Source: Marsupella aquatica (Eukaryota > Marchantiophyta). Taken from it: a stretch of 64,000 bases of DNA. Below the pieces are notes generated by a model. It saw only the letters and a program-made list of their open reading frames with translations, was not told the origin of the DNA and ran no database searches. Of this stretch, positions 43,663-55,161 are shown one piece after another (the first letter of the stretch is position 1; every line of letters starts with the position of its first letter). The stretch lies in contig OZ316895.1 in the NCBI GenBank assembly GCA_973895155.1, forward strand, positions 11,036,001 through 11,100,000, written 5' to 3'. Made by a program: the position numbers and the translations under genes.

Positions 43663-44592
43663 CAACTACCCATTCTTTGAACGACAATAGAGATGAGGAT
43701 AAAAGAGTGAAGACCCTCGATGACAACAGCTGACCAAGCTTCTTCAAGTAATCGAAGAAGAACTGACAGTTTCACCATAGCCCTAGCCCCTTCATGCCAG
43801 CAGTTGACCTCTTCACAGATGGCCTCCCTAATCCATCGACTCTCTTCACATGCGGACCTATTTTCAAATGCGGTGCGCTAGCACTTCTCCACGTCCCCAT
43901 CCCCATTTTTTACCCCCACCCCTAATTTGATTATCTCCCCCTAAGTGCTTGAAGGTAAGTAAGAGAATATAATAAAGAATCCTGCAAAAAAAGGATTCTA
44001 TACTATTTCTCATTCATTTTAGCCCCATCTTTGTTTTTTGTCTATTTCATTTTTATGTTTTGACTATTGAAAGTTAAGGTCTAGAGGCTTCACTCTATAT
44101 CATACTACTTAAAAGTAACTTTGCATTGTGCTTGCTTTATTAGTAAAGACACAAACTAAGGTACCTCAAGAATAGTAATCAGTCCACTTGAACTTCATCT
44201 AAAATGGGATTTCTGAATGGGAGCCAAAGTCTACTGGTAGTGGATTCTCTCAATTCTACATGATGGACATGGGTCGCCCAAGATGCCCAAGATGCTTGTG
44301 CCTCTGGAGGTGGTAGTTTGAAAGGACCTCTGGTTTGTCTCCGTCCATTCTGATTCTGTCAGTTGTTTATTAAATTCACTACCTGACAACTTTTTTGGTT
44401 AGGAGACTCCCAATATGGTCTTGCCAAGGATATTGGGGGTCTAGACCCCATCAAATTGTCATCCCGCCATCCCGGTCTCCCGGAATGGGGTCGGGTCCGG
44501 CTGACAGGTTTGGCCCGAGTGGGTTTGGTCCGGGTTTGGGAGGGGATCAAGTGGGCTTGGCCAGGTTCGGGACCAGTGTGTAGCTGGCACGA
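43663..44592. other. Intergenic, no gene recognised
   Basis: Contains a segment (43668-44098) whose two ends match those of 39649-40032 (CTACCCATTCTTTGA at one end, GGTCTAGAGGCTTCACTCTA at the other) although the interiors differ. No coding signal. Confidence 0.5.
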
Positions 44593-44735
44593 GGTCCGGG
44601 GCAGGGTGCGGGCGGGCCGGGCCGGGGAAGGCCGGGGAAGGCCGGGCCGAGAGGGTCGGGGGGGTTTGCAATGGGTGGGGAGAGTTGGGCCGGGTCGGGA
44701 GGGTTTGGGGGAGTCCGGGGGGAAACTCGGGAATG
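44593..44735 (+). repeat. G-rich block with runs of three to seven G
   Basis: Dense G-runs (GGCCGGGGAA twice, CGGGGGGGTTT, GGGGGAGTCCGGGGGGAAA) make strong G-quadruplex potential on the plus strand. The GC content contrasts sharply with its AT-rich flanks. It lies about 1 kb upstream of the G6PDH start codon. Confidence 0.75.
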
Positions 44736-45700
44736 GCCGGGGAATCAGTACAAATATATGTCAAATTGCCTCCTTTCGGGCTGTCATTTGATGGTTTTAC
44801 GTGCCCAGCAAGGCATCAACTTGCCCATCAGGTTACATTGGGAGGAGACTCTTTCAATAAACCTTGTGAGTCAGGTATGGTAAAACACAAGTGACCTCTC
44901 ATTCCTTGTACTCTGGTTCTTGTCAAGTCCCCTTCAGTTGGGCTACACTTCTTTGCCCGACTGAAGTACTCTCGAGCTTTTTGGCTCTATGGTCTTTCCA
45001 GAGTTTCCCCCTAGTTTTCTCCCCTTCATTTGGTCGCATGCATTTGGGATCCTGTGTCCAGATTTGGCGCTTTTTGGTGTCTGGAAGTGTGATATATACT
45101 ATGTGAGCATTGCCAGCACCTCGTCATGCTATCTAGGCTTTCATTTCCACTAAAATCGCAAGGCTTATTAGGCCACAGATTGTGACCAATGAGTTGAGTC
45201 CCAGATAAACAGTATTGGAATCTCAAGTCCGGTTTCTGTCTCCAATGTAGGGAATTCATAGTTATCCACTGCAGTTTCAAGTGTCCAAAGACAGACTACT
45301 TTAGTCATGCTGATTTGTCGTGGTGTCTTGATGATTTGGTGCTGCCTGTGGAGCCCAGCCCCGCTCAGCTCAACATTGGGAATCTCAATATTACTTTGTG
45401 GGCTCCCATTTAGAAATCTCGATTCAATTGTACTTCGTGGCCTCCTCGGCTCTGTAGGTTAGTGATGAGTGGACCAATTGCCTCTGAGATACCTCTGTCT
45501 CTTGCCTCCAGCATCGATCCCGTATTGATTCATTGTGTGCATCGGATGGCTTGGGATTTGGGGCAGTGAGGATGATGGGAGCAAGAAACTGCTGTGGGAG
45601 TACTGAAATTCGACTGGGCTGAGTTTCTCCCTCTCTCCCTTCGTCTCTTCTTCTTCTTCTTCGTTTCCGTTCTGCTCGTCTTCTGGAGCGAGCAGCAGTC
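44736..45700. other. Upstream region of the G6PDH gene
   Basis: No separate gene is seen. The last 80 bp are pyrimidine-rich (TTCTTCTTCTTCTTCG), typical of a plant 5' leader. A minus-strand open frame overlapping the first exon is a shadow. Confidence 0.55.
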
Positions 45701-48700
45701 ATGGCGAGTGCTGCGAAATTGGGTGTCATTGGGTTATCTCCAAATTTCATCACCCAGTCACTCTCGGCTCCTGGTTGCTCAACTTCTCGGCACTCAACCG
45801 CGCCATGGATTAGCAAAAATGGCGTAAGTTCTCTTGTTTCCCTCTCACTCAGCCAGGCACAGACCGATCCAGATTGAGCTGCAGTTCCTATGGGCCGGCT
45901 ACAGCACTGTTTCACAATTTTTATGACTCTCTGTACCTGTGTATCCAAAATTTGTGCTCACTCGTCAATTCATGGTGAAACCGGCGGCCAGGAAAGGGAG
46001 ACGAATTCATTTCAAATGACTTGCAATTCGGCCAGCCCTCGTGTGATGAGAATACGATGAGGACCATATTTTTAGATGCCAAAATTCACTAGGAGGCGAG
46101 ATTCGGTTCCTAGCAAAAGTAGAATTCACAGCTCAAGGCAAAAGAGGGCAATGTTTCAAAGTCATCTGCAGTGGTCTGTTCTGCCTATCCGTCAGTCTAT
46201 CAGTCGTTAGAACGAAAGTCTAGTGGGAAATTGAGCAAATTATATCTACTCGCCTTCCTGGGAATCCCGTCAGGAGGAAAGAATTTATCTAGCAGGTGGG
46301 CAGTCCTCCGACTTTGAGTAGAGGATTCATTTCAGAACAAGATTGGGAACTGTAAAATTGGCCGGCACAATTGAAGATGGAACAGTATTTTCAGCATTTT
46401 GTAGATCGCCCTCGAACGCTAGAAGGGGATTTGAACGCCATGTTATCAAAGGAATGACTCACGGCAAGAGGCTCCTTGCTTGAAGCTCTTAGCCTTGATC
46501 TCCACAACACGTTAAAATAACGCTGACTGATCAATGGATTTTCCAGTAGTCCGTCCCACTACTACCTTCGTTCGGACCGGTCCGGCCGGGGGTCCGGCAA
46601 TTGTTAGGAGTCCTGAGCGTTTGCAGCAAATTATACTTTCATATACCTGATGAGAACTTGCGGAATCGAGACCTGGCAATTGTCAAGATTTCAAAGTATC
46701 TGAGAAAACAGTTACTGGGACTGTAATTGGCTGAGTGAACTTCAGATTTCTACCTGGACCAATAGCCATATACGAATAATTTCAAATTGCATTGCTTGCA
46801 AGTGTTATTTAAAATGTGTCCTTGATCGATCCTATTCCTCAGACGTTCACTTGATGTCTTCTTGAGGCGGTTTAAGGTTTACATAAGGTTGAAGGTAAAT
46901 TTTCTTTTACTCTCAAAGGTGGTCGGAGGTCAACGACAATTTCAGTAGTGGTCTCTTGTCTCACCCCCAAATTTTCTCTTAAAAACTAGGCAGTACAGAG
47001 GCTTTTTAGGTCCCTTACTGCTGCTAAGCAAGGTTCAATCTTCCATGTGCGTGCCTTCCCATCTGTGTTGAAAGTTTTCTCGATTTACTTGGCGTAGACA
47101 AGTAAAATACTGCAATCTTTGAATTAGAAACTTTTCATGTCGCTGGCATGAAGGCTGGCATTAGTTTATTTCCAGTATTCGAGTCCTGTAGCTAAACTGT
47201 AGGTGTGGGACGCAATTTCTCGTAAGGTCGGACCTACTACACGTAGGCAATTGGTCAAGGCAAAATCAACCAAGTGCCTCTCAAACACCCAGAACAATCT
47301 TTCTTTGTGTCTTTCCAAGGAGCATGATTGGAAATTCAATGATAACTTAAATGTCCGATCATGTCTGCCTTATAGTAATGGGAGTTTCTCGTTTCTCTCC
47401 AGATGCAGCCTTTGTGTCTATCCGGACCACTGTGTCATGCGGGATTCAGAAGACCTACATGCAAGAGAACGGACACATTCCCAGTCATTTCCTACGTCTG
47501 GCGTTGGACGCAGCTTCAACTGCGCAGGTCAGGTTGTTTTCCAAACCAAGTAAGAGAGAAGGTGCCTCTGAAGGTTCAGTCCGAAGCGCCTTCTCAACAT
47601 ACTCCAGAGGCTTCATCCAAAGCCAGTGGAGGTAATGTACAACCTTTGAGGTGACTGCCTTCGTTGCTAGTAAAGAAGTATGAAGGGATCAGCAAAGCTC
47701 CTTCTTTTCAGATCAATTTTTGTACATGTGGTTGCCTTCAGGGTTAGGAGTGAAGGTTCACCCATGTTCGTACTTTCTGCTTCTTTGGTCCAACTTGTGA
47801 AGTTATTGCATTATGGGAAGTTACAACGAGTTGAAATGTCAGAAGATAAGGTTCCCTGGTGCAGATGAAGCTGTGAAGACACACACTGGAAATTCGACCT
47901 CTGCAGCAACATTGACAAGCTTGGATATTCCAGAAGTAGCGCACGAGACTTCGCCTGCTTCTACAGTGGTTTCTGAGGCAATATCAGTGTCACCAAGTGA
48001 TGGAATAAGTTGGGACTTTGATTCAGAGACGGATACAGTCTTGAGCATTATTGTAATGGGTGCCACTGGAGAGCTTGCAAAAAGCAAAATCTTCCCAGCT
48101 CTCTTCGCCTTATATTTCAGTGGTAGTCTGCCAAAGGTACCCACTTCTATGAGACCTACTTCTCCCTAAATCAGGATGCGAAGAGATTTATGTCTATATT
48201 CCAGTGAGCACGACGTTGTCAACCTTCCGTCGAATGCTGTTCTGAGGATGTGCATTGACAAGAAATGTCAGGCTGAATTCCTTCCTGGGACTGGCTCATT
48301 AAGGCCAAGCCTGCAACTGCGTAATGTTTATGTATTCACTAAGAAATCTTACGTCACTGTTATCACTACTCAATGCCTTTGTTCCTTGATAGTTTGTTGC
48401 TCCTGCTCAGGTTGCAGCTCCATAAATTGTCACATGGTTTTACCCTCGAATACTAAACTATATATGTGGTAGTGCAGAATGTTGTGATATTTGGGTACTC
48501 CAGAACACATCTAACCGATGACGATCTGAGGTTATCAATAAGTGAGAGGTTGACCTGCAGGATTGATGATCAGTAAGTGCTAAGGTTTATGTACAATCCC
48601 TCTCGTCTTCAAATGTTTTATGCCTCCGTGCATGAGAAGTGTTAATCTATACGCATTAAGTACTTCTTTGTTCAGTAGACAGATCGGTCACTTTTGGCTC

Positions 48701-51640
48701 AGGTGAAATAAGGCCTTGTCTCGCATGTTAGATTTTCTGTTTTCAAGAATCAACAGAACGTTCACTTATAATATCATGCAAGACTCTAGACTAGACTTAT
48801 CTGAAGGTTTGTAATCTGTGTTTGCCTAATCTCAGTGAGAACTGTGGTGAAAAACAAGAAATGTTTCTGGAAAACGTATTCTACCAATCTGGTGGATATG
48901 AAAGTTGTGATAGTTTGGCAATTTTGGACAATCGGATGAAGCAGTTTGAGGCAAGTCTTAATCCTTGATGTGTTCTTCATCTTTGTAGCACTAATTTAGC
49001 TAGTCGATTAGAATTGAGATCGACTGAATTCTGACATACGTTTAGAGAGCCTTACGGCACAGAAGAAACACAATGCTACTTTATACACTAGGACAGAGTA
49101 CACCCTCCAATTCACTGGGACCTCTACACGTAGCAGCTGACTTTTCACTTCAAAAGACTCGTAGCAGATATCATTTTCAGCTGTAAAATTTTGTAACAAA
49201 TGAACGTGGAATACAAATAATGGTGCTCAGACGAAACGAATGCAAGGAACTTGTTGAGTGAATGAGTGTTCATGTATCTGGGACCGTCCCCCAATAACTG
49301 GTGACGTCAGGTTATCGTAAATTTTATGCGTCGCTTCCTTCCTATCAGTAATTCGTGTTGCAATTGACAGGTTGGTGCAGTTGCCAATCGACTATTTTAT
49401 CTCTCAATACCACATGATGTGGTTTTGGACGTTGCCAGTTGCTTGAGTAAAACCGCTCAAAGTGAGAAGGGATGGACTCGTGTGATAGTCGAGAAGCCAT
49501 TCGGAAATGATTCCGAATCATCTGCAGAAATCACGAAAGCTTTATTGTCAGGATTCAAGGAAGAGCAGATATATAGGTACTTTACATGCCTTTACACTAT
49601 ATTTAAACAAAGGCATTTAAAATTTCCCTTTTATTCTATCTGTGGAAGTAGATATGTTCAACCAGTTCTTTCTCACTCTCACAGTTTGAAACCTTGTGTT
49701 AAATTCACAAATTTGCGACCTTTTTGCAGGATTGACCATCTTATGGGGAAGGAGCTCATCGAAAACTTGACTGTCCTGCGGTTCTCCAACCTTGTGTTTG
49801 AGCCACTGTGGTGCCGTACATACATTCGGAGTGTCCAGGTTTGTGACTATTATCTGGATCTGGACAATTGACTGTCTACCTGAGAATGTATGTATGGTGT
49901 CGAAGAAAAACATGCATCCAGTTTCTGAGTCTCGTTAATGCATTGATTTGGAACAGTTCATCCATTCAGAGGACTGGGGACTAAGTGAAGGGCGGGAAAG
50001 GTATGTTACCTTCTGCTTTAGTGGTTTGGTGCTATTTTCTCGAAGTCTTGTTTTCCTTTGTTAGATGACATGGGCTCTCTTGCAGTCTCTACTCCTGACA
50101 ACAAACGAGCATGTCTCTTCCATTTTGGATGTCAAACCAGTCCTTCCATTGCAACAATAGGTTGATCTCGATCTGTCATAAATTTCTTGTTTGCAGTATT
50201 CTAGGTTTGCTTTTATGAATGCAGGCATATGCATTCTCGCCTTTGATGCCACAGGTTTTGATTGGATGACAATCTTTATCTTGGTGTAATTCGTTTTTGT
50301 TTCCGTTTGGTTTTGTTTTAGGGACTTCGATGAACAGGGAATTATCAGGGACATTGTTCAGAGTCACATACTGCAAAGCATTGCTCTCTTTGCGATGGAA
50401 CCTCCAGTGAGCCTTGATGGGGAGGACATAAGAAATGAGAAGGTCGTAGTTCGTCTGTTACCTAGCTTTCCTGACTGACCTTTCACAGGCTGTCTTCGTT
50501 TGTTGGGGCCTATTGGTATTTAATGCTGGAGATGCTGATCTACGGTGGAATGAAAGATTGAAGGTTCGCTCTTGTGTTTTTTGCAGGTAAAGGTGCTCAG
50601 ATCGATGCGGAGGCCAACATTTCAGCATGATGTGGCATTGGGCCAGTACAAAGCCAGCATTTCCAAAGATGGGAAGTCCAAAGTTCGAGGTTACTTGGAC
50701 GAGCCTGATGTGAATCCAAACAGCTTGACACCTACATTTGTGGCGACAATACTGTACATTGATAATGCCCGTTGGGATGGAGTTCCTTTTCTAATCAAAG
50801 TAGGCAAGGGTCTAATCAAGCACGCGTGAGTTTTCTACCTAATCACGTGTATCAGGCCAGATTTATATTCTCCTGATTTCCGCAAAAGAGGATCGTCTCC
50901 TGGAACATTGTCATCAGGGATACTTTAGCTTTGTTCTGAACAAAAGTATTTGTAATGTGATTCGTTCTTCGTTGAACTATCCGGTTTCCCTTTACCATCA
51001 TGAGAATGTACTAGTTTGCTTTGGACAGGGTGGAGATCCGTATTCAGTTCCATCATGTTCCTGGAAATCTTTATCGAGACCTGCTGGGTTACAACCTGGA
51101 GGCCTCTACAAATGAGCTCATTCTCCGGGTACAACCTGATGAAGGTGTGTTCTTGAAGATCAACAATAAGGTACCAGGACTGGGTACACAGTTGGACACA
51201 ACAGAACTGAATTTGCTGTTCAGTGAAATGTAAGTTTTTTCTCATCCTGCTCATCTGAGGTTCACTTTCTACATATGAAAGAAGTTTTCCAGTCGAGCTT
51301 TGTGTTTGATGTGTTTCCGTCCGTTCGCTCTGGATCCTTTGAAGGTGAATATAAATTTCTACAATTAAAAAAGCATAATGACATCCTGATGTGCTGCAGG
51401 TATGGTGATTACGACATTCCAGACTCATATGAGCGCCTCATTTTGGATGTCATTAATGGTGTTAATCATTTGTTCATTCGTGGAGATGAGTTGGAAGAGA
51501 CGTGGAAACTTCTGACTCCCTTGCTGAATGAGATGGAATCACTGAAAGTTGCTCCAGAGCTTTACACATTCGGAGGGAGGGGACCTATCGGAGCTTATTA
51601 TCTTGGTGCCACACATGGTGTGAGATGGGCTGATGAATAA
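45701..51640 (+). CDS. G6PD4: Plastidic glucose-6-phosphate dehydrogenase, G6PD4-like
   Basis: G6PDH oxidises glucose-6-phosphate with NADP+, the first step of the oxidative pentose phosphate pathway; the Arabidopsis G6PD4 group is reported as a non-catalytic plastid partner. Twelve exons: 45701-45823, 47403-47631, 47865-48136, 48478-48572, 48836-48950, 49371-49576, 49730-49838, 49957-50000, 50322-50442, 50587-50825, 51029-51229 and 51400-51640. Phases agree throughout and give 664 aa. Exon 1 encodes a serine-rich chloroplast transit peptide (MASAAKLGV...). Residues about 42-170 are a poorly conserved linker. [10 protein letters not shown] begins at 183. Cys235 and Cys243 have the spacing of the redox-regulatory pair. 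RIDHLMGKE at 347-355 and QSH413 retain the catalytic Asp, His and Lys positions. [11 protein letters not shown] and the C-terminal block follow. The intron after 48950 starts with GC (GAG|GCAAGT). The 1.6-kb first intron is the longest. Confidence 0.94.
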
Positions 51641-52264
51641 CCCACATCAACGGGGTTCACACAAAGAAATTCGTCGACAAGCAGATCCCGCAAGGGTGAT
51701 CTATTACACCTTCAACGATTTTGGTTTTCCATATGCTGTTGGATGAGGTCTGGAATCGGAGTTCCATGCCGTGTAATTGAATTTGGTTGACTGTACATCA
51801 AAGACTTACCTTGGAAGTGGTGGTCGACTTTGGCAAACATAGGGTGTACACAGCTCTTCTGAGGTACAAAGTGCATATAGGGGGTCTTTGAATTGCTGAT
51901 ATCCTGTACTCTCTTGTAATTAGCTCAGAAACAGCCTTGATGACTTCCTACTTTCACACGCCTGTGTTTTCTCATGTCTAGAGTGTAACAGCATGTAACA
52001 CATTAAATTGATTTTCGTTCGGGAGTTTTAGGGAACTAGATATGCTGATTAAGTTTTTGTGAAGAAATGACTACTTTTCCTTTGGTTAAACCCCAATTCT
52101 CGGATCTACCGCCGCATTGGTTGAACTTTAGTTCACAATTGTGATTGTGATAGGGGACGAGAATGTATGGTTGGAAGTGTGTTGTCAAAAACTACCCTAG
52201 TGCCATTTTGACTTTGAGCAATTATTCTAATTTTAAATATTACAAGAGAATATTACAAGAGTAT
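51641..52264. other. 3' flank of the G6PDH gene
   Basis: Probable 3' UTR and short intergenic sequence. Nothing else is recognised. A small direct repeat AATATTACAAGAG occurs twice near 52235-52262. Confidence 0.6.
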
Positions 52265-52346
52265 AGATCTGTCGCCTCATAGCCCTCATTCTCTTAATCA
52301 AGAGTCAAGATCAAGAGTCAAGATCTGTCGCCTCATAGCCCTCATT
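52265..52346. repeat. 26-bp perfect direct repeat
   Basis: A unit beginning AGATCTGTCGCCTCATAGCC and ending CTCATT lies at 52265-52290 and again at 52321-52346, separated by 30 bp that themselves contain a repeated AAGAGTCAAGATC. It sits at the left border of the purine-rich tract. Confidence 0.9.
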
Positions 52347-53430
52347 GAAAAACGATCAGGGCAGGAAAGAGACATTAAGAAATCGAGAGAGAAGCAAGGA
52401 GATCGAAAGAGACATAAAGGGAGAACTTAGAAACTCCCGAAAGCAGCAAGAAGAAAAATCAAAATTCATAAGGACAACACGAAAACGGCAACAGAGAATT
52501 GATAAGAAGCAATCCTGAGAAACGAAACTGGCATAAGACGTAAAGGCTCAGTCAAGAACCATTAGAGATTCAAGAGAATGAGGAATTGAGGAGATTGTGG
52601 ACAGAATTCAGAAGGGCAGACTCGAAGAGGACTCGATTTTCGAAAAGAAGAGTTCCGAAGAGCAAAACGATTGAAGCAGGAAGAGCAGGAAGGAGATACA
52701 GCACAACGAGAGCATTTGCACTACGAAAGTGAAGAATAACGCAGCAGCAGCCAAACGACTAGAAGATCAGACGAGAGGCGATAAGGACCATGGCTTACTA
52801 AAACCTCAGAAGGAAGAAACTATCGAATCGAAGAGAATAGGAAGCCAGAAAGGACCCAGGCGAAAGGGAAGCAGCCTCATACTTGACAGCAGTCGAGCAA
52901 GGAAGAAAGAATTGAGAAGGAGTCCGCGAATGAGAGAGCCGGCCAAGAATTGAAAGAAGGCAATTAAAGTGAAGAATAGAAGGAAACTCGAAAAGAAGCA
53001 AAGAAAGGCAAAGACAGGAAGGAGAAGACAGAATCGAGCAACGCAGCGAGAAGGCGTGAATTAGAAAGAGGCGAAGAGCGAAAGCAAAGGCTGCGAGTAG
53101 GACTCAAAGGAGAACAAATTTGATAAAAAAACGAGTGAATCTGAGAATCGATAAGAACAACACTCACACTCGATCGAGAAAGGATAATACAAGGCGAAAC
53201 CATAAGTGAGAGAGCAGAATCGAAGAGGCACAGATTCAGAAGGCGAAAAGAAGAAGAAACAAAAACCCCATAAGGAATAAACGGAGAGGAGAAACAGCCC
53301 AAAACTGACGAGAACCCTGAAGAAGGATGAGGCGAGAACGAGATTGACCGAGAGAAGCGAGAACGTGAGGAACCAAGGAGGCAAAAACGCAACAAAGGGA
53401 ACCAAAATATCAAAGAAAAATGAGACTTAA
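52347..53430 (+). other. Purine-rich tract (about 1.1 kb) upstream of a copia gag
   Basis: For about 1.1 kb the plus strand is strongly biased to A and G (roughly three quarters purine in the lines I counted), with recurring GAGAAG, AAGAAG and GAAAGAG words. The bias ends near 53430. No credible protein is encoded; frames on either strand are low-complexity. It lies directly before the leader of the plus-strand copia gag (53943), so it may be the untranslated leader or LTR of that element. Confidence 0.6.
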
Positions 53431-53942
53431 CCCGCTAAGTGCAACCCTCCTTAACCACAAAACCCGTCAAAGCAATTTTCTCATACAAAAGAAATTATGC
53501 ACTAAACCAGGGAAGCGCAGATAATCGCAAACCATTCACAACTGCAAACCAAAAACAAAGAGAATTTCATTTACAAGAGAACCTAGTGCAGTTAACCACA
53601 TACACAAGGAAAACCAAACTTAAGTGCAAACCCTAAAGCGCACACCACCCTTTAAGCTTAACCTGCATGCGAAATTAAACCTAAAATGCATTTAGGGTTA
53701 ACAAAAAAGAACCTTATATTAATAAGGCAAAACCCTAAAAAGCAAAAAAACGAAAAAGAAAAATCAATTTTTTTGATTTTCCAAAAGCGCATAGAACCCA
53801 AAACTACACAAAACTCATCAGGCACTAAGAACCAACCTATCTTATAACCCTTGCATACGCTATAACCAATACGATACCTAAACCTAACCCTAACCCTAAC
53901 CCTAAACCTAAAACCCAAGACCAAACCCTAAAACCCAAAGAA
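53431..53942 (+). other. Probable leader of copia element C
   Basis: AC-rich sequence between the purine tract and the gag start codon. It contains the telomere-like tract at 53878-53935. No LTR terminus or primer-binding site could be identified with confidence. Confidence 0.45.
53878..53935. repeat. Telomere-like CCCTAA/CCCTAAA tract
   Basis: CCTAAACCTAACCCTAACCC continuing as irregular CCCTAA, CCTAAA and CCCTAAAA words, ending just before the gag start codon. It mixes six- and seven-base units and is too degenerate for a genuine telomere end. Confidence 0.8.
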
Positions 53943-54619
53943 ATGGCATCCATAGAGAAGTTGAACTTTCTCCCCCTTGACCATCGAAGGGGAGAACTAC
54001 CTCTCTTGGACACTAGACGTTAAAGCTAACCTAATAGCTAAAGACATATACGAAACAATCATAACCGATCAGGGCACAACAACCCAACAGAAGGCGAGAG
54101 TCTTGGTGTTCATAAGACACCACCTCGTAGAACCATTAAAGCTGCAATACCTTAACGAGGAAAATCCCAAGAACCTTTGGGATCAACTCAAGGAAAGATA
54201 CGATCACACTAAGACCATACACTTGCCTAGAGCCCGCCACGACTGGGCTAACCTCCGTGTCCAAGACCATACGTCTATAGTTAACTATAATAGTGAGCTA
54301 TTCTGCATCACATCCCAGTTGGCCCTGTGCGGCCAACCAATCATCAACGAAGAAATAGAAAAGATACTATCAACCTTCCACTCAGGCAACATCATACTCT
54401 CGGCATAATATAGAAATATTTTGAACTTATAGCTCACATGTTACTAGCCGAGAGGCATCAAGAGTTACTATTCAAGAACTCGAAGATGCGACCTCGGGAA
54501 CCCTGCCATCACCCCCAACCACCGAGACAAACTTTGGTCAACCTTCCAGCATCAGAGGAGGCCAACTGGGCAGCTTCAACTGCAACGGTAGAGGACGATC
54601 GGCCTTCAGAGGAGGAAGA
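53943..54619 (+). pseudogene. Copia element C gag, 5' part (split by insertion)
   Basis: The gag of a second copia element on the plus strand. It starts at ATG 53943 (MASIEKLNF) and switches frame near 53985, where a one-base excess in CTCCCCCTTGACC moves reading into the frame with EGENYLSW, a hallmark of the copia gag (UBN2/DUF4219-like) N-terminus. That frame runs through PKNLWDQLKERY and LCGQPI to a stop at 54408, where the codon order suggests a CAA changed to TAA. A further shift leads to MLLAERHQELLFKN and an RG-rich tail. At 54619 the frame is cut by the family A insertion and continues at 60273. Non-functional. Confidence 0.82.
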
Positions 54620-54965
54620 TGTTGAGCATAGACGACATTCGTAACGGCAAGCCCATGAACCATCCAACGCACAAGAGTCGACACAGAGAGATACGTGGTT
54701 CACCTCCACATGAGGCTACGTCCACGGGAACACACAAGAGCTTTACTACACTCTAGGCCGACCGGCCATACCAAGCATCCACAGCACAAGCTCTCCCTAT
54801 CTCTCAACTAGCTCCGTAACAATGAGCCTAAGTTCCACCAGGGTCTAGCATCAGCCCTCGCTATATACACAACAACACTACCGCTAACATTAGCTAAGTC
54901 CTAACCCGAGTTAGACTAACTATGGTTAGCTCATGAGACACACAAGACTAGAGCAATATCTAACA
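54620..54965 (-). repeat. 3' LTR of the nested family A element
   Basis: A full LTR of 346 bp, read on the minus strand from TGTTAGATATTGC (at 54965) to GCTCAACA (at 54620). It is next to the polypurine tract (AACTCCCCCTTGACTC on the plus strand at 54966). Confidence 0.94.
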
Positions 54966-55161
54966 AACTCCCCCTTGACTCTTGTCTTGGGGACTGAACT
55001 AAATGTTACCATATGGAATCCTCAGCGGGAAGTTCTAGACAATCACCAAACCAGGTCTCCCCCTAAAAACCACAAGGGTTAACTAGAACTAAGCCGTAGC
55101 CAAACAAGAATGAGTAATCCACATACAAATAGTCACACATTGCTAAATAACTTTACTTGCA

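Noticed and set aside
45424-45948. 174-codon minus-strand frame, arginine-rich
   Set aside because: It is the antisense of the G6PDH pyrimidine-rich leader and transit-peptide exon.
52964-53413. 149-codon minus-strand frame, serine- and phenylalanine-rich
   Set aside because: Low-complexity translation of the purine-rich tract.
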